Assembly: GCA_003170275.1 (NCBI GenBank)
Contig: PNAM01000117.1
Location: forward strand, 108,800 to 172,799
Length of the DNA stretch: 64,000 nucleotides
Direction: 5' to 3'
Source of the DNA: Myxococcales bacterium
GTDB lineage: Bacteria > Myxococcota_A > Polyangia > Palsa-1104
Part shown: in pieces, positions 36,302 to 45,765 of the stretch
Numbering within the stretch: position 1 is the first letter of the stretch
Layout of the letters: every line of letters starts with the position of its first letter
Position numbers and translations under genes: made by a program
Notes under the pieces: generated by a model
Seen by the model: only the letters and a program-made list of their open reading frames with translations
Database searches by the model: none
Told to the model about the DNA's origin: nothing

Positions 36302-36959
36302 CACGGCGGTCTTCGTGCTGCTGCTGCTGCTGCTGGGCGGCGGCGGCGCGGCGCGTGGCGAGCCGGATAAGGAGGAGCGCGCGCGGGCCCACTTCGAGGC
36401 GGGCCGCGTGCGGTACAACCTGGGCGACTACCCGGCGGCGGTGCGCGAGTTCGCCGACGGCTATCGGCTGGTGCCGCGCCCGCAGTTTCTGGTGAACCTG
36501 GGTCAGGCCTATCGCCGGCTCGGGCAGCTCGAGCGCGCGCGCGAGATGTACAACCGCTTTCTCGCCGATACGCCGGCCGGCGATCGCTCGCGCCCGCAGG
36601 TGAAGGTGCTGATCGCCGAGATCGAGCGCGAGCTCGCGCGCACCGTGCCACCGCCGCCGTCGGAGAAACTGCCGCCCGAGCCGGCGCCGGACGAAGCGCC
36701 ACCGCCCGTGGTTGCGGCGCCGGTGCAGCCCGCCGCGGAGCCGATCGCCGCCGACGAGCGCGCGCCCATCGTCGCCGCCGCAGCGCCGGCCGCAAAGCCC
36801 GCGCCGGCCGGATTCTGGCGCCGTCGCTGGTGGATCGTTCCGCTGGCTGGCGTGGCGCTCACCGGGCTGGTGGTGGGCATCTACTTCGGCGTTCACCCGA
36901 GCGGCTCCGACCCCGACTGCAGCGGATCTTCACTCGGCTGCCTCGACCTGAAGCACTGA
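36288..36959 (+). CDS. TPR-containing protein with a C-terminal transmembrane helix
   Basis: A 223-residue protein from the ATG at 36288, which overlaps the end of the activator gene; an ATG at 36273 is possible. It has a signal-like segment (VFVLLLLLLGGGGA), tetratricopeptide-like helices (ARAHFEAGRVRYNLGDYPAA and LVNLGQAYRRLGQLERAREM), a Pro/Ala linker, then a transmembrane helix (WIVPLAGVALTGLVVGIYFG). It resembles the TPR protein at 45766, also next to a kinase. Its stop overlaps the kinase start. Likely a periplasmic scaffold working with the kinase. Confidence 0.8.
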
Positions 36960-38290
36960 TGAGCGAGCCCACCTCGTTCGGCCCGTACGAGCTGGTGGCG
37001 CGCCTGGGCGCGGGCGGGATGGCCGAGGTGTGGAAGGCGACCTCGAGCGGGCCGGGTGGGTTTGCGCGGACGGTGGTGCTCAAGCGCATCCTGCCGCACC
37101 TGGCGCACGACGAGCGCTTTTTGGCCATGTTCCTGTCCGAGGCGCGGCTCTCGGCGCGGCTGCACCACTCGAACATCGTCGACGTGTTCGCCTGCGGCGA
37201 GATCGACGGCCGCTATTTCCTGGCGATGGAGTACGTGCACGGCCACGACCTGGTCGCGCTGTTGCGCGCGCACCTGAAGAACGGGCCGCCGCCGCCGGGC
37301 CTGGCGTCGTTCGTGATCCGCGAGGTGTGCCGCGCGCTCGCCTACGCGCACGCGATGACCGACGAGGAGGGCCGGCCGCTCGGGCTGGTGCACCGCGACG
37401 TGAGCCTGTCCAACGTGATGGTCAGCTACGACGGCGCGGTGAAGCTGCTCGACTTCGGCATCGCCAAGGCGCTCGGCGAGCTGCGCGACGCCGAGACGCG
37501 CTCGAGCCGCCTCGAGGGAAAGCACGGCTACCGCGCGCCCGAGGCGCTCGCCGGCCTGGGCATCGACGGGCGCGCCGATCAGTACGCGGCCGGCGTGGTG
37601 ATGTACGAGCTGCTCACCGGCACGCGGCTGTTCGCCAAGCACGAGCAGCGCGCCACGCGTGGGCCGGTGCCGCCGCCGTCGAGCGTGAACCCGCAGGTGC
37701 CGGCGGAGCTCGATCGCATCTGCCTGCGCGCGCTCGAGCCGGATCGCGAGCGGCGCTTCGCGTCGTGCGAGGAGATGGCGATCGAGCTCGACCGCGCCGC
37801 GCACGAGCTTCAGTGGGGGCCGCAGCAGGTCGCCGAGCTGCTCGGGCGCGTGCTGCCCGAGACGCGCGCGCCGGTCACGCCCTTGCCGGGCACCGAGCCG
37901 CTTTCGGTACCCTTGCCGACGCGCATCGGCACCAACGCGGCCACGCAGGTGTACACGCTGCCGCCCTGGTGGCGGCACGCGCGGATGCGCGCGGCGGTGG
38001 CGTCGGTGCTGCTCGCCGGTGTGCTCGCGTGGCTGGTGGCGCGCTGCGGGCCCTCGACGGTGGTCGAGGAGCCGCCGATCGCGATCGTGCACGACGCGGC
38101 GGTCGCGGCGCCGCTGGTGACGCCGCTCCCTGAACCGGTTGCGCCGGCGCTCCCCGTGGCGCCCAGCCTGCCGCCGCCGGTCTCGACCCGGCCGGGCCCG
38201 CCGTCAAGGGTGCACCCGAAGGGCGTCAAGCACGCCCCGTCGCGCGAAGACCTGCTCAAGGGCGACGTGCTCGACCCGTTCTCGAAGTAG
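36959..38290 (+). CDS. Hanks-type Ser/Thr protein kinase, membrane-anchored
   Basis: A 443-residue protein whose ATG overlaps the TGA of the preceding gene. The glycine loop is GAGGMAEVW (17-25), the ATP Lys is 42 in VVLKRIL, the catalytic loop is HRDVSLSNVMV (145-155), then DFGIAKA and the APEAL region. A hydrophobic helix (ASVLLAGVLAWLVARC) at about 345-360 is followed by a Pro-rich outside tail. It is the third gene of the FHA activator/TPR/kinase cluster and is the likely source of the phosphothreonine read by that activator or its partner. Confidence 0.92.
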   Translation: MSEPTSFGPYELVARLGAGGMAEVWKATSSGPGGFARTVVLKRILPHLAHDERFLAMFLSEARLSARLHHSNIVDVFACGEIDGRYFLAMEYVHGHDLVALLRAHLKNGPPPPGLASFVIREVCRALAYAHAMTDEEGRPLGLVHRDVSLSNVMVSYDGAVKLLDFGIAKALGELRDAETRSSRLEGKHGYRAPEALAGLGIDGRADQYAAGVVMYELLTGTRLFAKHEQRATRGPVPPPSSVNPQVPAELDRICLRALEPDRERRFASCEEMAIELDRAAHELQWGPQQVAELLGRVLPETRAPVTPLPGTEPLSVPLPTRIGTNAATQVYTLPPWWRHARMRAAVASVLLAGVLAWLVARCGPSTVVEEPPIAIVHDAAVAAPLVTPLPEPVAPALPVAPSLPPPVSTRPGPPSRVHPKGVKHAPSREDLLKGDVLDPFSK

Positions 38291-38407
38291 CGCAGCGACG
38301 GGTGGGAAGGCGCATCCCGGCTGTGGCGCCGGCGCAACGCTTTGCCGGCGACGCCCGTCTGCGGCGCGGGCTTCGTCGCTGGCGCAGCGCTTGCTCTACG
38401 ACCGTGC

Positions 38408-39748
38408 ATGGAAAACCACACCGTCCGCCGCGCGCTGTTGGTCTCGCTCCTGGCGTCGGGCTGCGCCCCCGATGTGCACCACTTCCAGAAGTCGCCGCCG
38501 CCGGCGTCGCCGCTGGCCACCGCCAACCTGGTCGACCAGGGCGGGCCGGTGCTCGCCAACGCCAAGGTCTACACGGTGTTCTGGGGCGCCAAGGTGCAGT
38601 TCGCGGACAGGCTCGGCGGGTTCTACTCGGCGGTGCTGAACAGCGTGTACTACGACTGGCTCGTCGAGTACGACACGCCGACCACCAAGATCGGCCGCGG
38701 CACGCTCGGCGGCTCGGTCACCGACGCGTCGCCGCCGGCGGGCACCAAGATCACCGACGCGCAGATCCAGACAGAGCTGTCCAAGCTGATCGACGGCGGC
38801 CAGGCGACCGCGCCCGACGCGAGCTCGCTCTACATGGTGCACTTCCCGCCCGGCATCACCATCGACGATGGGCAGGGCGGCACCTCGTGCCAGGACTTCT
38901 GCGCGTACCACGGCTCGTACACGCACGGTGGCAAGTCGGTCTACTACGGCGTGATCCCCGATCAGGGCGGGCCGTGTGCGACCGGCTGCGCGGGCGATCC
39001 CGATCTGTTCAAGGACACCTGCGCGGTCGCGTCGCACGAGATGGTCGAGGCGACCACTGATCCGGACGTCAACGCCACGGCCTGGATCGACGCCACGCAG
39101 GGCGAGATCGGCGACATCTGCGTCGGGCAGCTCGGCAGCGCCGCCGGCTACACGGTGCAGCTCGAGTGGTCCAACAAGCTCGGCGCGTGTGTCGACCACG
39201 GTCCGGCGGTGGCGCCGATGTTCTCACTCGGCGTCACGCCCGCCGCGCAGACGGTCGTCGCAGGCGGCGCGGCGACGTTCACCGTCTCGACGACCGGGAC
39301 GGCCGGGATCGCGGAGACGATCGCGTTCTCCGTCTCGGGCCTGCCCGCCGGCGCGAGCGCCGCGTTCGATCGCCCGTCGGCGATGACCGGCACGCCGGTG
39401 ACCTTGACCGTCACCACCACCGCGAGCGCCACTGGCGGAGCGACGATGTTCAGCATCACCGCCGCCGGCGCGAGCAGCCAGATGGCCAGCGCCACGCTGA
39501 CGATCACGCCCGCACCGGCGATGGCCGGAGGCGGCGGTGACACCGGTGGCGGTGGCGGAGGTGGCGGAGGCGGTGGCGTGGGCGGCGGCGGTGCCTCCGG
39601 CGCGACGGGCGGAGACGGCACGCCGGCGATGTCGACCTCGACCGGCGGCTGCGAGCTGGCGGGCAGCGGCGCCGCCGACGTGGGCTTCGCGGTCCTCTTG
39701 CTCGCGGTCCTGCTCGGCTGCACGCGCTGGCGCCGCCGCGCGCCCTAG
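38408..39748 (+). CDS. Secreted HExxE-motif lipoprotein with MYXO-CTERM-like tail
   Basis: A 446-residue protein from the ATG at 38408. It has a lipoprotein signal (LLVSLLASGCAPD) and a domain of about 260 residues with AKVYTVFWGAK, SYTHGGKSVYYGVIPD and VASHEMVEATTDPDVN. HExxE (210-214) recalls zincin metalloproteases and the bacterial relatives of plant EXORDIUM-type proteins. An immunoglobulin-like repeat and a poly-Gly tract follow. The C-terminus is MYXO-CTERM-like: GGCELAGSGAADVG, a hydrophobic helix and RWRRRAP. Proteolytic activity is not established. Confidence 0.8.
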   Translation: MENHTVRRALLVSLLASGCAPDVHHFQKSPPPASPLATANLVDQGGPVLANAKVYTVFWGAKVQFADRLGGFYSAVLNSVYYDWLVEYDTPTTKIGRGTLGGSVTDASPPAGTKITDAQIQTELSKLIDGGQATAPDASSLYMVHFPPGITIDDGQGGTSCQDFCAYHGSYTHGGKSVYYGVIPDQGGPCATGCAGDPDLFKDTCAVASHEMVEATTDPDVNATAWIDATQGEIGDICVGQLGSAAGYTVQLEWSNKLGACVDHGPAVAPMFSLGVTPAAQTVVAGGAATFTVSTTGTAGIAETIAFSVSGLPAGASAAFDRPSAMTGTPVTLTVTTTASATGGATMFSITAAGASSQMASATLTITPAPAMAGGGGDTGGGGGGGGGGGVGGGGASGATGGDGTPAMSTSTGGCELAGSGAADVGFAVLLLAVLLGCTRWRRRAP

Positions 39749-39821
39749 CCCCAGCGCATCACAGGCCGCCGCGTCCGAGTGCGATCTCTGCTACTGGACG
39801 CGGCGGCGCCTTCCCCCTCTA

Positions 39822-40865
39822 ATGTCGGAGATCGTGCGTTGGCTCCTCGCATGGCTCGTGCTCGCGTCCGCGCCCGCCCTCGCGCGCAAGGACGCGCACC
39901 CGTTTCAGCGCGGCGTCTGCTACGCGCACGCCTGGGGCTGGAGCGGCCAGGACGGCTACGGCAGCGAGACCTCGGCGCGCACGCTCGAGCGGCTGCACAA
40001 GCTCGGCGTCGAGTGGCTGTCGTTGACCCCGTTCGGCTTCATGGCCTCGGTCACCGCGAGCGACATCCGCATGATGGGCGCGCACGGCGGCGAGAGCGAC
40101 GAGCGCATGCGCGCCGACGTCAACCGCGCGCACGCGCTGGGCATGAAGGTCACGCTCAAGCCGCACCTGTGGATCCGCCACGGCGAGTGGCAAGGCGATC
40201 TCAAGTGGCCGGACGACGAAGCGTTCCGTCGCTGGTTCGCCAGCTTTCGCGCGTTCGCGCTCCGCTACGCCGCGCTCGCGGAGCAGGATCACTACGATCT
40301 GTACGTGATCGGCACCGAGCTCAAGAGCGCGACCGCGCGCGATCCGGCCGCGTGGCGCGCGCTGATCGCCGAGGTGCGCAAGGTCTACAAAGGCCCGCTC
40401 ACCTACGCCGCCAACTGGGACGAGGCGGAGCACGTCGCCTTCTGGGACGCGCTCGACTTCATCGGCGTCGACGCCTACGCGCCGCTGACCAGGACGCCGG
40501 GCGCCAAGGACGCCGAGCTGTGCGTCGCGTGGGGCGGGCTGGCCAAGGCGCTCGGCGCGCTCTCCCTGCGGGTGGGCAAGCCGATCCTGTTGACCGAGCT
40601 CGGCTATCGCGCGACCCGCGACGCGGCCATGGCGCCGGCAACCTGGCCCGAGAGCGATCCGAATCCGCACTACGATCCCGGCCATCAGGCCGCGTGCTAT
40701 CGCGCGGCGTACGACGCGCTGTGGGGCAAGCCGTGGCTCGCCGGCATCTACGTCTGGAAGTGGTTCACCGACAGCAAGGACGAGTCGGGCCAGACCGACT
40801 TCTCGCCCGCCGGCAAGCCGGCCGAGGCGGTCATGGGCGACTACTACCGCCGGGACTTCCGCTAG
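39822..40865 (+). CDS. GH113-like glycoside hydrolase
   Basis: A 347-residue protein from the ATG at 39822 with a signal peptide (WLLAWLVLASAPALARKD). It is a TIM-barrel with the clan A layout: the proton donor is the Glu in YVIGTELKS (about residue 166) and the nucleophile the Glu in ILLTELGYR (about 262). GVCYAHAWGWSGQDGYG at the start and IYVWKWFTDS at the end are typical of GH113-type endo-beta-mannanases. It likely cleaves mannan or a related beta-glycan outside the cytoplasm. Its last 35 bases overlap the convergent gene. Confidence 0.82.
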   Translation: MSEIVRWLLAWLVLASAPALARKDAHPFQRGVCYAHAWGWSGQDGYGSETSARTLERLHKLGVEWLSLTPFGFMASVTASDIRMMGAHGGESDERMRADVNRAHALGMKVTLKPHLWIRHGEWQGDLKWPDDEAFRRWFASFRAFALRYAALAEQDHYDLYVIGTELKSATARDPAAWRALIAEVRKVYKGPLTYAANWDEAEHVAFWDALDFIGVDAYAPLTRTPGAKDAELCVAWGGLAKALGALSLRVGKPILLTELGYRATRDAAMAPATWPESDPNPHYDPGHQAACYRAAYDALWGKPWLAGIYVWKWFTDSKDESGQTDFSPAGKPAEAVMGDYYRRDFR

Positions 40866-41103
40866 CCAGCTCGGCCCTCAACCGCTCGACCTCGGCGAGC
40901 AGCGCCGGCACCGCGACGCGCGCGGCGGCGATGAAGGTGGCGTCGGTGAGCCAGTGCGCGTGGTCGGAGCCGATCGCGACGGTCGGGCTCAGGTGCAGCC
41001 AGGCGTCGACGCCGTCGGAGCCGTAGTTCTTCGCCTGCCAGGGTCCGGGCGTGGCGGCCTCGGCCAGGCGCTTCCACTCGTTCAGGGTCTGGTCGTCGAT
41101 CAT
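40831..41103 (-). CDS. Small Ead/Ea22-like phage-type protein
   Basis: A 90-residue protein from the ATG at 41103. It matches the layout of the lambdoid Ead/Ea22-like family: LNEWKRLAEAATPGPWQA at the start and DATFIAAARVAVPALLAEVE near the end. Such proteins come from phages and have no established activity. No other phage genes surround it, so it is probably a domesticated single gene. It overlaps the 3' end of the glycoside hydrolase gene by 35 bases. Confidence 0.65.
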   Translation of the reverse strand: MIDDQTLNEWKRLAEAATPGPWQAKNYGSDGVDAWLHLSPTVAIGSDHAHWLTDATFIAAARVAVPALLAEVERLRAELASGSPGGSSRP

Positions 41104-41171
41104 CGTCGCTGCTCCGCGTTCCAAGTCCCGACTGTACATCCGACGGCGCGCAGGCGAAAATTACCGCTGCG

Positions 41172-41735
41172 TTGGGTCGACACGTCAAAGGGGTGCTGTT
41201 CGCCGACTACGTCCGCATGGTGCGCGGCCACAAAGGCGTGGACTGGAGCACGCAGCTCGCGCCCGAGGATCTGCCGTACCTGCAGCAGCGCATCGAGCCC
41301 GGGCAGTGGTATCCGATGGAGACCTTCGAGCGCCTGGGCCTGGCGATCCTGCGCCACGTCGCGCTCGGCGACCTGAACGCCGTCCGCATGTGGGGCCGCT
41401 TTTCCGTCGACGAGCTGCGCGCGGCGAATCCCACCCTGTTGGCCGAGGGCGATCCGGCCGAGACGCTCAACCGCTTTCGCGTCCTGCGCAGCGCGTTCTT
41501 CGACTTCGAGGCGCTCGAGATTCCCATGCTGATCGACGGCGAGGCGCACGTGGTCATTCGCTACCACATGGGCAACGCCGCCGAGGAAGCGGCCTCGCAC
41601 CAGACGATGGGCTTCTTCGAGCGGCTCTTGCAGCTGGCCGGCGCCACCGACGATCTTTCCGCCCGCTTCGTGGAGCGCACGTGGGCCGGCGGCACGCGCA
41701 CGCTGCTCGCGCTCAGCTGGCAGATGAAGCCGTAG
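41172..41735 (+). CDS. DUF2378/TIGR02265-like protein
   Basis: A 187-residue protein from a TTG at 41172, the only reasonable start before the domain. It opens with HVKGVLFADYVRMVRGHKG and ends with FVERTWAGGTRTLLALSW. This layout resembles the roughly 180-residue DUF2378/TIGR02265 proteins expanded in myxobacteria, which are of unknown function. No signal peptide or catalytic motif is seen. It is convergent with the porin gene, the stops being adjacent. Confidence 0.6.
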   Translation: MGRHVKGVLFADYVRMVRGHKGVDWSTQLAPEDLPYLQQRIEPGQWYPMETFERLGLAILRHVALGDLNAVRMWGRFSVDELRAANPTLLAEGDPAETLNRFRVLRSAFFDFEALEIPMLIDGEAHVVIRYHMGNAAEEAASHQTMGFFERLLQLAGATDDLSARFVERTWAGGTRTLLALSWQMKP

Positions 41736-43124
41736 TCACAGCGCGATCTGCAAGCGCGCCAGGAGCGCGTTCTCCGGCGCGCGATCGCCGCCCATCGCTG
41801 CGCCGCCGGTGAAGTCGGTGCGGTGGAACGAGAGCATGATGCGCACGTACTCGGTCAGGAACCAGTTCAGGCCGCAGGCCAGCTCGCGCGCGCGCGCGAC
41901 CGAGACGGCCGGGTCGGCGAAGGTGGGAAAGGCCCCGGGGTCGATGCGTAGCTCCGAGTAGCGGAGCACCAGCTCGAGCGCGCCGAAGCTCTTGTGGCGG
42001 AAATCGATCGGGTGCTTCGGGATCACGCCTTCGTAGGAGGCGCGCTCGAGCGTCATGACGAACGAGGCAGTCACGTTCCAGGCCTGGTTGCCGATGTTGG
42101 CGAACGTGCCCTGGCGCTGCACGCGCTGCGACGAGAAGATGTACTCGGCGAGCAGGCCGACCGGGCCGATGTAGAAGTAGAGCTGCGGCGAGACACGCCA
42201 GCGATCGTTGAACGGCAAGACCGCCGCGTCGGGCGTCATCGCGTTGTTGAGGTAGGTGAAGATCGGCTGCTGGCCCGTCGAGCGATAGGTCGCCAGGTTG
42301 GTCGCGGCGGCGGTTCCCTTGACGCTGCCGTAGCTCGCGGCGACGCCGAAGCCGAGGTTCGCCAGCTTGGCCGCGCGGGTCGAGCGCAGCGGGCGCAAGA
42401 ACACGCGGCCCACGTAGTCCTTCTCCGATTGCGGATCGAGGTCGGGGCCGTTCATGCCGTCGGGCGCGCCGTTGAACATGGCCAACGCATAGCTGAACGT
42501 GCCGTCGGCGACGTCGCCGGACAACATCAGCCCGAGGTCGCGATACGGGACCAGGTCGGTCACCAGCGATCGTTCCGCCAGCTCGATCGTGCAGTCGCTC
42601 TGCAGCCACTCGAGGCCGATCGGCACCCGGAACTTGCCGCCGCGCAACCGCAGCCACTGCCACGGATGGAGCTCGACGAACGCATCCAGGAGCACCGCCT
42701 GTCCCTGCGCGAAGTCGGGCATCAGCCGGAAGTCGATCACGCCGAACAACGTCCCTTCGATCCACGGGCGGGCGCGCCGGATGAGGAACGTGTCGGGGAT
42801 CGCTGGACCGCCGCCGAAGTAGGTGCGCGCGTCGAAGTGCAGGGTCGCGCGCAGGTGAATCTCGGTCTTGCCGTCGGCCGTGCCGAACACGAAGCCATCG
42901 CGGCCGAGTCGGAAGCGCGGCGTCCAGCTCTCCGTCTTGGCGTGCGTGTCCTCGCGCGCTTCGCTCGCCTCCAGCCGGCGCTCGAGCTCGCGCTGTTTGG
43001 CGCGCACCTCATCGAGCTCGCGGCGCAGCCCGTCGTCGCTGCCCGGTGCCGGCGGATTGCTGACCGGCGCCTGCTGGGCCGCCGCGGTTCCGGCCAGCAC
43101 GAGGACGATCCCGATCGCTCGCAT
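41736..43124 (-). CDS. OprO/OprP-type outer-membrane porin
   Basis: A 462-residue protein with a signal peptide (IGIVLVLAGTAAAQQ), a short coiled coil (ELDEVRAKQRELERRLEASE) and a beta-barrel of alternating hydrophobic strands: IDFRLMPDFAQGQ, PWQWLRLRGGKFRVPIGLEW and ERSLVTDLVPYRDLGLML. This is the phosphate-selective porin OprO/OprP layout, in which trimers pass phosphate or other anions. It is the last gene of a five-gene operon starting with the kinase at 48512 and follows the permease gene without a gap. Confidence 0.88.
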   Translation of the reverse strand: MRAIGIVLVLAGTAAAQQAPVSNPPAPGSDDGLRRELDEVRAKQRELERRLEASEAREDTHAKTESWTPRFRLGRDGFVFGTADGKTEIHLRATLHFDARTYFGGGPAIPDTFLIRRARPWIEGTLFGVIDFRLMPDFAQGQAVLLDAFVELHPWQWLRLRGGKFRVPIGLEWLQSDCTIELAERSLVTDLVPYRDLGLMLSGDVADGTFSYALAMFNGAPDGMNGPDLDPQSEKDYVGRVFLRPLRSTRAAKLANLGFGVAASYGSVKGTAAATNLATYRSTGQQPIFTYLNNAMTPDAAVLPFNDRWRVSPQLYFYIGPVGLLAEYIFSSQRVQRQGTFANIGNQAWNVTASFVMTLERASYEGVIPKHPIDFRHKSFGALELVLRYSELRIDPGAFPTFADPAVSVARARELACGLNWFLTEYVRIMLSFHRTDFTGGAAMGGDRAPENALLARLQIAL

Positions 43125-44219
43125 TCAGGCCGCGCGGGCCGTGGCGGCGCGCGGCGCGGCGGCGTGGGGGGCTGCCGCTCGCGGACCTTCCCCGTCGCCG
43201 AAGCGCGCCGAGAGCCGCGACTTGACGATGCTCGCCAGCAGGTGCTGGAAGATGATGTAGATGGCCGCCGGCACGGTGACCAGCGGCGAGTTGGGGAACG
43301 AGGCGAGCCCGACCACCAGCGCCGTGCCGTTGGAGCGCATGCCGCTGGAGAATTCGCAGGTGACCTGATGACCGCGGTGCAACCCGGCGACGCGACCGAT
43401 CGCGGAGCCGAGGACGAAGTTCGCCACGTTCACCGCCAGCACGATCAGCATCGCGTAGGCGAGCTGCTGAAACGAAAACTGGCGCAACAACGGCGCGGCC
43501 GTGCCGACGTTGAGATAGACGGCCATGAACAGACCCACGCTCCCCATGAGCGTGAAGTAGGGCTGAATGCGCGCCAGCCGCTTGCGCAACAGGCGGTTCA
43601 GGACGATGCCGACGATCAGCGGCAGGAGCACGCCGATCATCAGCTGGTGCAGCATCAAGAAGGGTGGGATGACGATCGAGTTGGCGGTCAGCCCGCTCAT
43701 GAAATACAGGTAGGCGGGCGCGGTCAGCGTGCCCAGCGACATGGTGATCACCACCAGGCTCACCAGCAGCTCGATGTCACCCTTGGTGTCGCGCACCCAG
43801 ATCGACGCGGTCGCAGCGACGGGCATCAAGATCACCAGGTCGAGCCCGATCTGCAGCGGCTCGCCGAGGTGCCGGCCGAGCAGCGGGATGCACACCTGCC
43901 CCAAGAGCCAACAGCTGATCGGCAGCACGACGAAGAATTGCGCCAGGCAGACCAACAGCGGCTTGGGCCGGGCGATCACGTTGCGAAACGCGCTGAAGCC
44001 GCACTGGATGGCGGCCGAGAGCATCATCAGGAACAGCGACAGGCCCGAGGCGTCGAGCTGGCCGTAGACCAGCCGGTGCGAACGGACCGATTGCGAAACG
44101 CCGGGCGTGAGAAAGGCGAGCAACGCGATTAACGAGATCAAGTGAACGAAGTGCTTGCGGACGAAACCGTTGATCGTCAGCAGGCTCGGAAATCCCGAAG
44201 CAACCATTGGCGAGATCAT
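43125..44219 (-). CDS. Bile acid:sodium symporter (BASS)-family permease
   Basis: A 364-residue polytopic protein with about ten helices. Typical BASS features include LTPGVSQSVRSHRLVYG, LMPVAATASIWVRDTKGDIE and CEFSSGMRSNGTALVVG. These carriers move organic anions with sodium or protons. The C-terminal tail is a low-complexity Ala/Pro-rich stretch (APHAAAPRAATARAA). It sits between the substrate-binding-like lipoprotein gene (10-base gap) and the porin gene, so it is the likely inner-membrane step of that pathway. The substrate is unknown. Confidence 0.82.
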   Translation of the reverse strand: MISPMVASGFPSLLTINGFVRKHFVHLISLIALLAFLTPGVSQSVRSHRLVYGQLDASGLSLFLMMLSAAIQCGFSAFRNVIARPKPLLVCLAQFFVVLPISCWLLGQVCIPLLGRHLGEPLQIGLDLVILMPVAATASIWVRDTKGDIELLVSLVVITMSLGTLTAPAYLYFMSGLTANSIVIPPFLMLHQLMIGVLLPLIVGIVLNRLLRKRLARIQPYFTLMGSVGLFMAVYLNVGTAAPLLRQFSFQQLAYAMLIVLAVNVANFVLGSAIGRVAGLHRGHQVTCEFSSGMRSNGTALVVGLASFPNSPLVTVPAAIYIIFQHLLASIVKSRLSARFGDGEGPRAAAPHAAAPRAATARAA

Positions 44220-44229
44220 GCGGGTCCTC

Positions 44230-45750
44230 CTAATTCACTTCGCAGTAACCGTAGTTGCATGCGGAGTGGTCAGCCGGGCAGTCCGATGGGGACTGACAGG
44301 GCTTGCAGCCAGTGTTTCCGGTCGTCTTGAAGTCGAAGTAGCAGCCGCACTGAAGCCCGGTCTGCGGGCCGTAGTCGGCCTCCTCGCCGGTGCGCACCAC
44401 CTTCATCGCGCATTGCGGGATGAGCGAGGCGCCGATGACGTTGTCGATCAGGCCCTGATCGAGCCGCGCGATCGAAAAGCGCGTGACGAAGGCCTTGGCG
44501 GCATCCGATGGCACGCCGCCCGGGCCTACCGGCGTGAAGAAGTGTTGATATCCCCACAGCGGATAATGGCCGTCGCGAACATTCAGCTTATCGAATGCGT
44601 TCTTGTTCGAATCGGGCAGATAGCCGCATTTCTGCCCGGTGGCCTGCAGATAGAGGCTGCGCAGGTTTCCGCGGTTCTTGTCGGCGTAGTCGATGGACAG
44701 GATGCCGATCGACTGCTCGGCGGCGGTCGAGGCCAACATGGAGTCGCGCAGGTTGTCGGTGGACAGCCGGTCGACGCCCCAGAACTTGGTCTTGGGAACA
44801 TCGACCATCAGCGCGGTCAGCACCGTCGAGCCGGCGCTCCCGTTGCGAATGAAGTAGTAGGTCGGGTCGGTCCACGGCGTCGCGTCCTTCAGCCCGCCGG
44901 CGCCGTCGGGCTTGCCGCCCATGCCGAACACCACGTGTGCCGCCTCGGAGCTGATCGAGACCTGCGTCGAGGCCGCCGGCACCGACAGGACGAACGGGAC
45001 CACCGGGCCGGTGTAGTCACTCACCGTCCCGCCGGGCGTGTAGGTCGCGGTGGCGGTGCTGCAGGTGGTCGCGAACAGGTTCGAAACGCCGATATCGACG
45101 GTATTTCCGGCCGGGTCCAACAGGCAGGCCGTCTGCACGCCATTGTCGTCGAAGTAGAAGGCGTAGTTCGGGGCGGCGCCCACCGCCGGATTGGTCATCA
45201 GCCGCTTGGTCGCGTCGAAGATCGAGATCACGCCCGCGCACGAGGTGGCGTTCTGATAGATGGCGCGGCGGGGCGGCGCGGCGGCGGAGAGCAGCGGCTG
45301 GGCGGCGCGCAACATGGGCGCGAAGTCCGAGGTGCCGAACATGAAGATCAGGTTCGGGCCCACGCCGGTGCACAGCTGCGTGGGAATCGTCACCGGGTTG
45401 ACCAGCGGCGGGATCGCCGCGTTGGTCGGATCGAGCGTGGCGGGGAGCGCCGCTTGCGGGCCGCACAGACCCAGCCGGGTGCAGTTGTCGAACGGGACGC
45501 AGGTCGCGGTCGAGCAGGCGTTGAGATGATCCAGCTGGTTCTGCGGCGCGCCGATCACGCAGCCCTCGGGTCCCAGGCCCGAGGACACACACACGCCGCC
45601 CTGGCAGGCCGGATGGCCGCCGAACTGGACGCAGTCCGCGTCGGTCTTGCACTGCTCGGCGCTGCGGTCCACCAGGAACGAGCAGCCGCTCAGCGCGATC
45701 ACCAGCGTCGCGCCCAATAGTCTGCGCAGGATCAAGTTGTAGTCAGTCAC
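44230..45750 (-). CDS. Substrate-binding-like lipoprotein with Cys-rich ends
   Basis: A 506-residue protein with a lipoprotein signal (LLGATLVIALSGCSF). Cys-rich units flank it (CKTDADCVQFGGHPACQGG near the start and CKPCQSPSDCPADHSACNYG at the end). The middle resembles a type II periplasmic binding protein related to PstS: IYQNATSCAGVISIF, VDIGVSNLFATTC, SSEAAHVVFGMGG and DKLNVRDGHYPLWG. The last is a common motif in phosphate-type binding proteins. Together with the OprP-type porin an anion such as phosphate is plausible, but not proven. Confidence 0.7.
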   Translation of the reverse strand: MTDYNLILRRLLGATLVIALSGCSFLVDRSAEQCKTDADCVQFGGHPACQGGVCVSSGLGPEGCVIGAPQNQLDHLNACSTATCVPFDNCTRLGLCGPQAALPATLDPTNAAIPPLVNPVTIPTQLCTGVGPNLIFMFGTSDFAPMLRAAQPLLSAAAPPRRAIYQNATSCAGVISIFDATKRLMTNPAVGAAPNYAFYFDDNGVQTACLLDPAGNTVDIGVSNLFATTCSTATATYTPGGTVSDYTGPVVPFVLSVPAASTQVSISSEAAHVVFGMGGKPDGAGGLKDATPWTDPTYYFIRNGSAGSTVLTALMVDVPKTKFWGVDRLSTDNLRDSMLASTAAEQSIGILSIDYADKNRGNLRSLYLQATGQKCGYLPDSNKNAFDKLNVRDGHYPLWGYQHFFTPVGPGGVPSDAAKAFVTRFSIARLDQGLIDNVIGASLIPQCAMKVVRTGEEADYGPQTGLQCGCYFDFKTTGNTGCKPCQSPSDCPADHSACNYGYCEVN

Positions 45751-45765
45751 GTTCGTACCCCTCGC

